Below are positions 50,700 to 62,900 of a stretch of 64,000 nt of DNA, piece by piece; position 1 is the first letter of the stretch; each line of letters starts with the position of its first letter. A program made the position numbers and the translations under genes. The notes under the pieces were generated by a model. It was not told the origin of the DNA. It searched no databases and saw nothing but the letters and a program-made list of their open reading frames with translations. The DNA lies in assembly GCF_030867145.1 (NCBI RefSeq), contig NC_134417.1, positions 10,331,577 to 10,395,576 on the forward strand, in the 5' to 3' direction. Origin of the DNA: Opisthocomus hoazin. Its lineage: Eukaryota > Chordata > Aves > Opisthocomiformes > Opisthocomidae.

Positions 50700-51080
50700 T
50701 CTTCAATATCATATCTGCCCCTTTCCTAGCCAGCAACACCCTGCGTGAAGGGGACCCAGCTCCAAAGCACCCAAGAGAAGGGCAGGGAAGGTCCAGGGGC
50801 AGCAGCAGGGTTCAGCCCAGAGCCCCGACAGCCAGGCAGCCCACTGCCATGAGGCAGGCCAGAGGCAAAGCTGGGATCACACCCAGCACCAGGATGGCTG
50901 GACTAAGCCACCAGTCCACAGAGGCCCTGACTAGCTCAGCAGGGCCCAGAGCCAGGTCTAGCCCAGGATCAAGGGCCTGGCGCTGACCTTAAATGGTGCT
51001 CCTGGGCCCAGGGCAGGGGGTGTGCGTGGGGGGACCCAGGTGAGGCTGGGCAGGGCAGCTGAGGCCTGTCAGTGCACTCC
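50700..51080. repeat. GC-rich block, probably an interspersed repeat of unknown family
   Basis: A sharply bounded block rich in CAGCC, GGGCCC, CAGGG and CCAG words sits in AT-rich DNA. It lacks long open frames and few CpGs remain, so it is not a promoter island. The composition and abrupt edges suggest inserted repetitive DNA. I could not identify target-site duplications or a family. Confidence 0.4.
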
Positions 51081-51084
51081 CGGC

Positions 51085-54000
51085 CATGGCAGATGCCTTT
51101 GTTAGGCTTAGGTTTGTTAAATAAAAATTAGTATGTCAAAGATGGCTTTAGAAAGCCCATTGCGTTAAAAACAACAAAACCCCAAAACATATAATCAGCT
51201 CCCATTTCAATATTATGAATATTATGACATACTGTGCCTGCTCCCTCCTTCTGGGATTCAGATTTCCAAGGGAAATACAGCTTCTTTCACTGCACGAAAA
51301 CAGAAATAAACCAACTGAATCATGAAGTAAAATTTTAGTCTTCCACTGGTATCAGCCCCTCTTCAAATGCTTCCCCACCCCTGCCTCTGCCTCTCAGCCT
51401 CTCTGCAGGGGACATGAGTTGGGTTGGTGAGCATGTATGCTGTAGAACCAAGGTCAGCATGAAATGACAAAACCCCGAATTCTGCTCATACATCCATGAG
51501 AAAATACAGAGCAAGGAAAGACTTCTAAAAAGGAGTTTAATCTAATTTCTGGAGATAAAGCCCTCCAGTATCGCCTCTGGATTAGCCCAACATTGAGAGC
51601 TGGGAACCTGGGAGTACCACAAACCAACGCTTCGTCTCCCTGCGGGAGCACATGGCTTCCACGGTCCTGCCATCCTGCGGGCCAGTGGAGCACACAAAGA
51701 TGTCACTAGATTATTGATACACCCTTGATGTAAAGTAGTTAAAATTTCATTAAAAATTCGATCAAACGCCAGCTTTCCATAAAGGAAAAAATTATGTGAA
51801 TGCTTTATAGAAATGGGAAATAATCACAAAATTTTCACAGCTACAGTACTAACAAAAATTCCCTGCCAGCAGCAGAATACACTTTAACTTCATGTTTGGT
51901 ATAAATTGTGAATGATGAGATGTAAATTATATTACCACTGAAAAAAGAACTGTATTGAACAAGATATTTTCTGCCTATAGTATGGTTAAACCACTTTCAG
52001 ACTGTTTCATGATTATTTAACATGCCTATGGTCAGCAAAATGAAGATAAATGTTTGCATATACATGTTTTAAAATAAATTTTAGATGACAGCAGGTTACC
52101 CTTGTTATCCCATAACCAGTAACTGTTTACATCATATTTTGTCTTCACTAGTGATCTCAAATTATATTCTCTTTGATTTTGATATCTTTTTTAGAAAGCC
52201 CTTTAGTTGCATAGAGGGATTGCTTGGTACCATCTCCTTGGCATATTTCACACATTCATTTCCTTAACATAGCCTTTTGGTCAACTCTCTTCGCTTCTGG
52301 TCACAGACAACAGCTTAGGCTTGTGAGGATGAAAATGCTGTGGTTTAACTGAAGTCTCTCAACGCAGTGTGGAAGTATCTGGATAAACAGGAGGTGACTA
52401 GATGATCAAAGGCCCCTTTGGCTGTGTGTGTTATGAAACCTTTTTGATGTCAGCCAGTTTCTTCCGGCCCACATTCAGACCAATACACTCTTTTATTTCC
52501 CACCAGATGTTTATTCTGTTCCTTCTGGGAGATGATAGGAACAGATCAAGAACCTCCACGATATATTCCTTTTTATCTCTATAAGCTGGAGAGAGAGCAT
52601 CTACATTTTTCACTCCATTTGTCCATACTGTGTTATAAAGTTATAGTGTTGGTGATGATGGCAGCTGAACTGGAGAAAGTACACCACCAGCTAAGGAAAA
52701 GGTAGTATGGGTGGGCTACATAGCAAAGTTAATGTCAGATCAAAGAACCGAAAGAGTAAGGCCTGAATTAATACAAAACATTTGTTATCAGATTATATTT
52801 CTGTGTGTATCTCTCAGCAGGGTTTGCCTCCATGCTCTCCAAAGCATGATGTTGTTTTCAGAACCAGAATGGTAGCAGCAGTACAATAGCTGTATATAAA
52901 CTAACAACATGTTTAAACGGATCCTTTAATCATCTGTGTTTTGTTAATTTTGTGACAGACTCATAATATCCCATGTATCAAATTCTGGGTTACTGCTTCT
53001 CTCTGCTTCTGCTATTTGTAAACACTGTCACGTACTGACAGTGTAGGAAAGTCACAGTTCCTGTACTCTAACTACGCTTTGACATTCGTCTTACATTTGT
53101 AGGCCAGTCCTAACTAGTTCCTTCACGATTAACATAAACAGTGTTTCAAATATGCTGCTATCAGATTCCCAGCATTAATTAAAAAAATAACCTTCAGATA
53201 TGGATTTAATTTGCATCCACGCATTCCATAGCAGGCTGTTCCTTCCCAGTTACTTCAGTTGAAAAGCCTCAGTATAAATCTCAGAAAACAGAGTATTCTG
53301 AGACCTGGTCTGCTGCTCCTAAAACTTGTTTAAACCTTGTGCTGTTAAGCAAAGGAAAGATCTCAATGTCACTTTTTCATTATGGGTCAACATATGACTA
53401 AGCTGTATGTTTACACTGATAATAGCTGTATTATAAATATTTACATGGATTATATAGTTAGCAGTAAGGTGTAAGCAGTGTTAACTGTATGCGTCACTCC
53501 TGTGCTAAGTGTACACGGGTTATGAAAATGATGTTTTTGTTTATTTCTTACTTATTTTCTTTCCAAGTATTGAATTCTCCTTCTAATCAGGCCAGCCATA
53601 ACTAGGAAACAGAACCCATACTGTTAATACTCGCTTGCATGGAAAAGGATATTGTCTTACATGAACTCAACTAACCTTTTATGTGCCAGCTCTTCAGCCA
53701 AACCCAATTCCTATTCTTACTCAAGGACATCTTTCATGTTGAGAAAAGCTGAGTAGTCACATATATACGACAGGTATGAGCAAGGCGAAAGAAATAAACT
53801 TCATCAACTTCTGAATTTTTCTATTAAAAAAGGTGTAGTTTGTGAACAGTATTTCTCATTTTATTCAATTTTATTGATAAGAAAAATTAACATTTAGACA
53901 AAAAGGTAAAGGAAATTCATGAGGTAAACAGTGGCGTGAGATTACAGAAAAAGAGCCTCAGGTGGATTTTTTTTTCCTAGCCAGCTATTTATGCAAGTAT

Positions 54001-54235
54001 AAAATAATCCAGAAGATCCGGGTTCTTTTAGCAAAATTTTAAGAACTTCATTGGTATCAAATCCCACACTTAGGTAAAAAGTAAAAGAACAGTGTTGGGG
54101 TTTTTTTTTAATCTATGTGTGTATGTGGTCCATTAATGACAGCATCTGATCACATCATTCATTTACTTAGCCTCCCCTTGCTCCTGTGACTTCTGTTATC
54201 CCTGCGGTATCAGTTAGGACCGGAAAAGACAGAAT
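51085..54235. other. Intergenic, with one possible short CR1 tail
   Basis: AT-rich DNA. At 52395-52440 the plus strand reads GTGACTAGATGATCAAAGGC, then CCCTTTGGCT, similar to the sense 3' end of CR1 (GACTAGATGATC, then a CCCTTCC box). It is too short for a firm call. Nothing else is recognised. Confidence 0.4.
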
Positions 54236-54239
54236 GTTA

Positions 54240-54335
54240 ATAAGTGATTGCTCAGGTTGACCCAGGAAGTGAACTAGGAATAAAATCCAGATCTTTTAAG
54301 TCCCAGAAGAGAACCACTACCTTAGGACTTGTACA
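54240..54335 (-). repeat. MIR/CORE-SINE-like relic
   Basis: The plus strand reads CTCAGGTTGACCCAGGAAGT, then AATAAAATCCAGATC, then GAGAACCACTACC. This follows the antisense MIR core order: AAGGTCACACAGCTAGTAAG, then GGGATTCGAACCCAGG, then TTAACCACTA. The match is weak but ordered. These SINEs predate the amniote split. Confidence 0.35.
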
Positions 54336-54339
54336 TCCA

Positions 54340-55400
54340 GTGATAAGATCTGGACCTGTACTCAAGCAGTAAATATGGCATTACTAAGAATTATGGACTG
54401 GAATTATGATTGTATGAAAATGGAGTACGCTATTACAGAAAATGGTGCCAATTATAGGAAACCTGGTATATTAGAAAATCTGTCAGTCTAGACATTTGTA
54501 ACTCCCACATCCTGTGATTTCTATGAATTATTATGATTAGCATTAATTGAGGTAACAGATCTAAATGTGCCGAAACTAAGGAGCTTAAGACAACGTGTCT
54601 AAATGGTGGCACACTGAACCTGCCCTCCTCTTTTGGCTTCCATTCATTCTTGGAAGACTCTGCTGCAGTTGCTTGTTTTGGCAAAGTCTGCTCCTTTAAC
54701 TTGATCTCCACCCTATTTCTAGGAATTCAGCCCCTTTCATGCCTGCCAGTCTGCTGAGCTGTGTGCTGTTTTTGGAAGGGCAGAATACAATTTTCTTATA
54801 AATTCTATGACATAGTTGCACGATTTTCCAAAATGTTCTATGAAACCTAAGTGCCACATAGATGATGGTGAAATAAGGCCATTTACATGTAGCTTTGGCT
54901 ATGGGTTTTGTATGATTCATTTCTAGTCACACATTTGCACCACCACCTTGCCAACATTTCTATGATAACCTATTATTTTAAGCATTTATAATTTGCTCAA
55001 TGTATTCCCTACTAAGTATCAGTAAGAAAGCTCCCAGCCTAGGTATCTGTATCAAATTCAGGGAATAATACTTAACACCAGTGACTAGTACTCTACACAA
55101 GTGAAACTAATACATTCATCTAATTGCCTTTAATGGAGGGGAAAAAAAAGCACAGTTAAACGGTTAAACTTACAGAACTAGTTACCGCTTTGCATGTGCA
55201 GTAAGACATTTTCAAAGGGAACCTAATTATATATTTTAATAGCAAGTAGTACCAACAACTGATATTTTCATAGATCTTATTATACACAATTTAAAGCCTT
55301 CCAGTTGTGAAGCTGAGTACCTTTCATCCCCCGTAGCCGGCACTTCACCAGAAAATACCCACTGAGGGGGTTTTGTTTACAACCCGGTGCGCTCCTCACC
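54340..55400. other. Intergenic flank upstream of RHBDD1 island
   Basis: AT-rich up to about 55.3 kb, then rising GC toward the CpG island. No gene or recognised repeat. Confidence 0.55.
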
Positions 55401-55673
55401 CCCTCCAACACCCCCTTATCTTCGCTAATTTGGATGTGCCTCAACACCCTCCCACAGCCTGCCGCTCAGATAAAGCTAACAGGCGGCGCTCGCCTACTCC
55501 TCGCTAATTGTCTCAGCTCACAGGTAGAACCCTCCTAAGCGACGCAAGGGCCAGGGCGGAACACGACGCTGCGCGACGGGCCACGGGCCTTATCTCTTCT
55601 GCTCCCCGGGGCCGGCTCCTCCGCGTGGGTCTGAAGGCCCTCACAGCCGCGGCAGGCGGCCCGCCCGCCTCCC

Positions 55674-55685
55674 TGCGCATGCGCG
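55674..55685. promoter_or_regulatory. NRF1 binding motif
   Basis: The sequence TGCGCATGCGCG matches the NRF1 consensus YGCGCAYGCGCR at all 12 positions. It lies about 110 bases upstream of the putative first-exon donor, which is where such motifs usually act in CpG-island promoters. Confidence 0.65.
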
Positions 55686-55743
55686 GCGAGCGCCGCGGGC
55701 AGCTCTGGGAGCCACCTCCCTCGCCCCTGAGTGGCGGCCGCGT

Positions 55744-55749
55744 CACGTG
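55744..55749. promoter_or_regulatory. E-box / CLEAR-like element GTCACGTGG
   Basis: A palindromic CACGTG with flanking GT and G gives GTCACGTGG, close to the CLEAR consensus GTCACGTGAC used by TFEB/TFE3 and to USF sites. It lies 45 bases before the splice donor, so it may be at or just downstream of the start site. Confidence 0.5.
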
Positions 55750-55793
55750 GTGCGGCGCAGGGGCCTGGGCTGGTGCTGCGCGCGCCGGAGAAC
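55745..55793 (+). other. RHBDD1: Putative RHBDD1 non-coding exon 1, 3' part, and its donor
   Basis: The plus strand reads GGAGAAC|GTGAGTG, with the last exon base at 55793 and GT at 55794-55795, a strong 5' splice site inside the CpG island. The transcription start is unknown, so the left boundary given is arbitrary. The exon would join, directly or through another 5' UTR exon, to the acceptor at 63199-63200. Confidence 0.55.
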
Positions 55794-55910
55794 GTGAGTG
55801 CCGTGGCGGGGAGGGGGCCGGCGCGAACCCCCGCCCTCCCCCACCGCCTCGGCCCGCCGCTGCCCGGCAGAGAGCGGGAGCCGGCCGTGAGGCGCGACGG
55901 GGGCGGCGTG

Positions 55911-55930
55911 GCCCGGGCCCGGGCCCGGGC
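55911..55930. repeat. GGGCCC palindromic tandem repeat
   Basis: Twenty bases reading GCCCGGGCCCGGGCCCGGGC form a perfect palindrome made of hexamer units, just inside the presumed first intron of RHBDD1. The repeat could form hairpins and is prone to slippage. Confidence 0.9.
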
Positions 55931-57910
55931 GTCGCGTCCGGCGAGCGGCCGCCGCCCTCCCGTGCCGGCGGCTGCCCGGTGCGGCGAAGCAGAGGCGCTG
56001 CAGGGGCGCCTGGGCTGCGGGAGGCTGCCCCTGACGCCGGTAGCTCTCTGGAGCTGGCTTCCAGCGAGGTGCCCGCCGCCGAGCTCGGCTCGTCGGCCGC
56101 CGCTGGGAGCGGAGCGGCGGGGCGGGCTTGGCGGAAATGAAGCGAGTTTCAGAAGTACCCAGTGTTTCCCATTTCGCTTCGCAGTTACTGCCCGCGCTGC
56201 CCTGCTCCGCGCCCGTCGGACGCCGCTCTGGCGAGGGCCTTCGGGGCGGCGGCAGGAGGCGGTGCCGGCCCCGGCGGGGCTGTCGCGGCGGCGGCTCCGG
56301 GCGCGCTGCGCGCTCACGCCGCCAGCAGCTGTTTTATTTATTTATTCAGGTCTCCTTGAGCAGTTTTTTTTTTTTTTTACGGATTATGTAAATAATCAAC
56401 TGATGTAGAAAAAAGACCCAACCCCAAACTGACCAGAACTATATTCCTGCCCCTCCTTGTTAGAGGGAGAAAATGGTAAGAAAGCCAGCCCGAAACCTGC
56501 AGATAGCTTGCACCTGTGTCAGGAGACGCAGTGACACATGCACCTTGGCTGTGTATGGTGAACTTTTTTACGTTTGTGTAAATACCCCGTTTAAGCAACT
56601 CAGGAGTTACAAAATGCATTTAATGATATAGCTGCGTCGTTTTAATTTCATGAGACAGTGCAGTGATGCTCTTCCTGGAGCTGCATTTTGCTAATTCAGA
56701 GATTTGAGGTCTTGACACGAGTTAACACTTATACTAGAAAGTGTGTACTTCTGAATTGTTTGTGTATTTAACCAATGTTACTTAAAAGGGATTGCATTAG
56801 AAAGTAAGCTTCCTGTCCTTCCCTTCTACGGCAAACGGCTTTTCCCTCGAGGCAACGCAAGCTAAGGAATGGGAAACTTGCAGGAGCCCTTGTGCTTCAC
56901 ACTTCTGGACTGGAGTCAGGGAAACATGGGTTATTTCATTTTAATTCTATTACTAAATTCTTGAGATAAATAATGGAGGATGCTCTTCCAGTATAATTAC
57001 CCAGTTTTAGGATTATCCAAGTCTAAGTATTGCAATCAAGTAAAAAAAAAAACCAACACCCAAACCCCTGACTCTAATTAGTAGTTAAACATCTATGAAG
57101 TTAAAACTCGAACAGTGGCCTTATCTGAAGTTCCCTGTTGTTCTGATGTATTTTTATTTTCTTTAAACTGTGACATCACCTCACCTTCACCAGTGCGGTG
57201 ATATAACTTTAGATAGTTATGATTATTTTCTCTAACTTGAATTATGTGTAGATGCATCCCAGCATTTTGAGAGGTAGTTACTAATTACCATCCATTGTGA
57301 AGTGGGGATAGTAAGAATATTTATCAAACCTTTCTGTGTCCCTTTCCTTCCACAAGACTGGGAAGGGACTTAATATGTCCATTATCTCCCCTCAAAATAT
57401 TATGGTAAAGTAATTCTGACTAACTGACAAAAGAGGTTTAGCAACAGCTGATGTGTCAAAGAAATTATCTATTGACGCTTTCTTTCTACCTTGGTCAGAA
57501 ATGCTTTATCTGACTATGTGTGGCATATAAATTTAGAGGTGAGAAAAACGATCTCTGTGTTGCTTGTAGGTTTTCTAACAAAAAAACCACAGTGGTAATG
57601 TGTTGCTGTTTTTTGGCTCCTGTATAGATCCTGAACAGACTTTTTTTCAGTGAAGGAAAGCCTAGTAATTTCTAAGAAGAATTGCTAAAATGTAGACTTC
57701 TGTAACTGTAAATTATAAAAATCTGTAAAGGTTCCTGTTTTTTCTGTCTGTTTTACACTAAAATGACTTGCTGATTTGGCAATTGCAGCAGAATTTCTAT
57801 TCTATAAAATTTACATAAGCAAAACCTACTGCTTTTGACAGTGTTATTTATAATCAGTGTCTTGACTAGAATAAGATATAACCTATTTTTATTAGGTTGT
57901 TCCATTTCAG

Positions 57911-57996
57911 GAGCTGATTTGTATTGCGTGATAAAAAGACTGGTGTGATCTTCGTCTCCAGAGGAGGAAGGAGGGACTAAATCCTCTTTGCCGTAG
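57911..57996 (+). other. Candidate non-coding RHBDD1 exon (86 nt)
   Basis: A pyrimidine-rich acceptor (GGTTGTTCCATTTCAG, AG at 57909-57910) is followed 86 bases later by the donor CCGTAG|GTGAGA, with GT at 57997-57998. A possible branch sequence CTTGACTAGA lies about 40 bases upstream of the acceptor. Human RHBDD1 has several alternative 5' UTR exons (recalled), so an internal non-coding exon here is plausible. It has no long open frame. The call rests only on paired splice sites. Confidence 0.35.
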
Positions 57997-59964
57997 GTGA
58001 GACCTCAGTTTTGAGGCTCGTGAACAAAGTACTTCCACAGTGGTTGTCTGACAGAAGTAGTGGAGAAGCTGAAAGACCAGAAAGCAAGGAGCTTAGTGGT
58101 AGATTAGTCACGTAATGAATATGTTTTCAGTGTTGTCCTGGATCACAAAGTAGAGAAGCTTTTGTTGTTCTGATTTTTCATGAACTGAAGAGGTTTTGGA
58201 GACTGTTGCATCAAATAATGTTTATGATATCGCCACTAGAGGATTTTTTTTTGCCTTTTTTCAAACTTTCAAACATAATTTGTTTTTCCTCTTGCAACTT
58301 GGGATTGCTGGTTTTGTTCTGATTCTGGCTGCTTAAGTTACTGATGTGTAGTGCCCAGCACGTGAGTTGTCATCTGCCGTGCGTCATATCAGCTTGAGGG
58401 TCAAGCTGGTGTCTGAAATGTGTGATGTAAATTCCATAATAAGCCGCCTAGTCCATGCTTAGTCAACTTTGTTGGCTCTGAGGGAAGTTCTGACAGCAAA
58501 TGATTTTAGCTGTACATGGTGGTGGAGTAGCTTCTTAGAACTGAATGACTGTTTGGACAGACTGACCTCTGCTAGAATTCAAACTGTCAAGTTTGTATCT
58601 CCCCAAGAGTGGCCTAAGGAAGCTCGTTGGTTCTAAGTGCTGTGTCCTTGCGTGGCATAAGGAAGTGTTGCTTGCTATGACTTCAATGTCGTTGTAGCTG
58701 ACTAAAATTTGAAGGCTTTGAATTAGAAGTGGATGCCATGTAGGAAATGAAGGCAGACAGATAAAATATAGTTATCTTAAGCAGATTTTAGTGAGAATGT
58801 TAGTAGTCTCAAATGATGACAGAATATAACTGGTCTTTACAATGATAAGTCTCAAAGAGAAGCCTAGTGGATACTTGTTCTGATGTTCAGATTTGTATAT
58901 TGATTCTAATTATATTTAAATATATGATAAATATGTAAAGTAAATTGATTTCTCTTTTGTGAATGAAAACATGAGTCCATAATTGGCAGGGCTTCCAGTG
59001 ATACTGCACATTAATAGTTATAATGAAACAGTGTGAATAACTTTGTATTTTAGTTGAAGGATGGACAGGTTGCAGCCTTTAAATATTTTTCTTCTTAGAT
59101 TAAATAGCAGTAGTCAAACTAATGAGGCAATTAAAAGCCTAAATGCTTAGTGTCTCAGATGTTCATACATAAGATGTGAGGCAGAGTACGAGATTTGACC
59201 TAGTCCCTTCTGTTCTTTCCTCTGAAAGCTGTCTCATTTATTTTGGGATAAGGTGTCCACAAGTATTCTTGGCATGTGTTGTTTAAGATGTATATATTTT
59301 GTTGTGAATAGTAACTGTCACACCCTTCAGAACACAATTTTCAGTTTTAAGTTGAAGTTGTTAGCTTCAAAGCTTATTTTGTTAAGGGTTTCTTTTTAGT
59401 AGTACTTAAGAGGGTTAAAGAACTGTAAAACATTTTCAGTGTTCATGCTGAAGCAGACATAAGAGGCAGATGAACTTCCTTATTCTCACAGAAAATTTTG
59501 AAGGACATTTGAAATAAAATGTGTAATTTTTTTTTTTTTAAAAAAAGGACTTGCGATGTAGCCTTTTATGCAGTTGTTTTATGTTGATATTTGACTATGT
59601 ATCGTTTCCTTTCAGCAAGGTAGTTACTGACTTACACATTTGCAATACAAATAATTTAACTTTTCTACCAAATTGTGAAACATCATGTTTTTTCAAAGTT
59701 CAGTATTCCATTGTGAATGGAAGCACATTATGCCCTTTAAAGGCACATTTGATTAATCCAGAAGTCATTCTTTATAAAGTAATTACTTTTATAATTATGT
59801 CAGAACCTTGTCTTTTGGTATGAACTGTGTAATTGACTATATATTTCAAAGCTTATTGTAACTGGCAGCTTGTGGTTGACCTTCTCCTTGCATATATATT
59901 AAATATAAACAGGGTGATTAATTTTGTTTCAAACTTCTGAATTTTTTCTTGCATTGTTGTTTTT

Positions 59965-59967
<3 letters not shown>

Positions 59968-59996
<29 letters not shown>
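59968..59996. repeat. T11 run followed by (GTTT)n
   Basis: Eleven T residues are followed by GTTTGTTTGTTTGTTTTT. A simple repeat, possibly the decayed tail of a minus-strand retroposon, but no body is recognised beside it. Confidence 0.8.
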
Positions 59997-62900
59997 CTGT
60001 TATGCTTTCCTTTCCCTTCCTCCTCTCCTCTTCCAAAGTTGGAGGGCAATAGTAAAAGGGTTTACAGTTTGCTTCTGCTTCATTTGTAGGACTCTTCTTT
60101 TGCCCTGAAAACATTTTCGGTCTTTATTTGCAGAAGTCTTTGTACCCTGAGACTGTATCTTCATAGACAAGTAGTGTGGGCCTGTTGATGCTTATCTGTG
60201 GTGTGAAAGGGTTTATGTTCAGAATCTGATATTGACCCTTTTCGTGTTTCCAGTGTTTTTTACATTGGTCTAGCTCTAATCTGGACATGTGGGCTGAATG
60301 CCTGATTTTTTTCTGGAGTGCGCTGGGTTCCTTTTCTGAACACATCTTCTGGTTTAGTTTCATCTGAAAAGAGACTAGCTCATGCACACTCAGGCCACGC
60401 CATGATGGGAACTACAGTGAAGTCAGTGGGGGCAATGGAGAAATTTGCTACAAAATGATACTCCTGATCTGAACTGAAAGAGTAACCCTGGGATTTTTTT
60501 CTGTCAGTAGAGAGTTATACAAAGCAGTTCTAGAGAGAAGGATGGTGACAGATCTGAAGATCAGGATGTGCCATGCAGATAACAGCAACATCTGTAGACC
60601 ACAGCTGCATTCACCCTTGGTGGGAATGAGATATTATACATCTCTGTCTATTCATAAAAATCTAGGCTTCTGTCAGTGTGGGGCTTTTTTTGTAAGGAGA
60701 AGGACAGTGGGCTGGATTTTGCTTCACATAAACATAAAAAAAAATTTCAGGGTAGTTCTTTCCATCTTGGGGGGAGCAAGGCTACAGGGAGATTATTCTC
60801 CTCTAACTTCAAATTACAGCTATACGAAAAGACAGTATAACATTTCAATTTAGCTGGTATTTACTAAAGTATTTATTACACGATTTTTCAGTAATGTAAA
60901 GTCAAGTGTGACTCTTGCTCAAGAATGAGCAAGGGAGGTTGTCACAGTAAAAATAAAAGTTTAAATGCTTTGCACTTGGTTAGTACAAAACAAACAAACA
61001 AATTCCGAGAATGTTTAGTTCAGACATTTATCTTGAGTAGGTGACAAAAATGCAGACACGTGGCAGCCTAGATGCAAGACAAATGTCCATTTTAAGTCTG
61101 TTCTGGAAATTTGTACATTTTGAAGTGGGTGGCATGTTTTCAAAAAAGAAAAAAGAATAAGTGTTTCGTTGTTTCAAGCCTCATTAGACTTTTAATAAAC
61201 AGAGTAAAGGCTGAGGAAGAATGTTCAAGTATTTGAAAGCCCTGTGTATTTTAAGTGAGTTGCATTCCAGAAGGCTGTCAAATAACTACTGTTTTTTCTT
61301 ATACCTTTTTTCCTTTATAGTCAAATGCATAGTGTGTCTTGGCTGGCATTTTTCATTGCTCTCAATAATAGGAATGATTTATACTATATGGCACTACTGT
61401 AATCATGGTGTAAACCACTCCTAGTGGTGTTACATGATTATTGTACAGATATGTGCTGTATGAGGGTTTCTTGTACGTTAAAAGTATTTAAAGGGGAGTT
61501 AAAGAGTATCAGAAGCAGGGGGGAACTGTAAAAAGTAAGCCTGTAGTATTTGGCATTTTGAACAACGTGGTATGGCAAGATTTCGGGGTTTCCACATAAC
61601 TTGGGTTTAAATGATGTTGACTATTAAATTCTAACGGTTTCTATGTCAACTGTTTTGTGGTAGGATAAAATTTAGCTGTGTCAGTGGTACAAGAAAAGTC
61701 AGACGTTTGGGCAGATGCATATAAGAACAGTTTGGGGCTGTTGGTATACGTGGTGTCAGAGCATGTAGTGTAGAAACAGAATGACATTGATTAAACTTTT
61801 GATTAGCTAAGTACTTTATTTGTAACATTGACATTAAAAAGTCAAAGGTTGACAATGTTAACTATCATCTGCAACAGTCAGTTTACACTTTAAGAGGTCT
61901 TAGGTCAGTTGAAGTTTGTAGGGACCACAGCTGTGGTCTCTGTAGTTAAATTGTAAGGATCAGAAACTCGTTTTTAAAGGCACCAGTGTAGAGTTATACA
62001 GTTAGTACATTGGCAACTTAACTGTTTTATATATAAAGGGAAAGGAGGTGAATGGGGTGTTGAGATGAGGATTTTGTATATATCTAGATATTTCAGTAAG
62101 TTTCATCTGAAGCCTGGTGGTGAAGTTTTAAAGAGTAAGTGTGTATAGCTGGCTCTGCATAGTTCATACTTATGTGTGAAATAGTGCATTGAGTATCTTC
62201 AACAGTTTGGCAAAGAACTGGCATCCTAGAGGTGGAGAAGAGTGGCCACTCTATTGTTGTGCCACCTTGGAGAGTTTTGAGAACTAAAAATAGTACTGGC
62301 CATGTTCAGGTGGCCCTCAGAAGCAACCTGAAATTCAGTGTCTCTTCCTGTCTTCTGCAGGTGGTTCCATGTGTTATTCAATGCAGCTTCCTCCCTCCTC
62401 TCTATCGGCTTGCACAGGTTAGCTTGATGCCCTTTCTCAGTTCCTGTCATAGTAACCCTGTTTCTAGCTACATCTAGAACTTTTATAGCCCTTTTTAATC
62501 CTCCATTTTATCTGGCATAAATAGGACAGAGATGAATATTTAGTTGTAACTGTCTGTAAATTTTATATGCTGTTCTTGTATATGCTTTCCTCCTACAGTT
62601 TTTTTCCTTCATCGCATGCTTTGAAACTAAACTTTGAGTTCTAGTCGCTAGGAAAGCATAACAATTTTCAAAGCTTACATTTGGGAGTACTTAGCTGTAT
62701 CTCTGTTACTTTTTGAAATTGTAACTTTTAATTTCGATTCTTAGCTTGTATTGAGTATTAGTAAAAGTTAGAAAAAGGTCATGAAAAAAATTAAAAGCAA
62801 AGGTGGGAAGCCTGAAAACTGAGACTCTAGAGAAGAAGTTTTAACTGGTTTCCTTCCTGAGATTTTAATAATTGTGAGTGAATGAGCATATTAATGAGAA

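Larger units (their letters stand above)
55530..56330 (+). promoter_or_regulatory. RHBDD1: CpG-island promoter, probably of RHBDD1
   Basis: About 800 bases of very high GC and CpG density rise abruptly from AT-rich DNA, 7.5 kb upstream of the first RHBDD1 coding exon and on the correct side of it. It contains an exact NRF1 motif and a CACGTG E-box close to a consensus splice donor at 55794, and has no TATA box. This is the typical layout of a housekeeping promoter with a short non-coding first exon. Open frames of 210-260 codons on both strands here are products of GC composition. Confidence 0.75.

Noticed and set aside
55508..56408. Plus-strand frames of 210 and 225 codons and a 260-codon minus-strand frame
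   Set aside because: They lie in the RHBDD1 CpG island, overlap the putative first-exon donor, and have low-complexity translations.
62361..62418. Possible small exon in the RHBDD1 5' intron
   Set aside because: The acceptor TCTTCTGCAG is strong, but the only nearby donor (CAG|GTTAGC) is weak. Kept as a note only.
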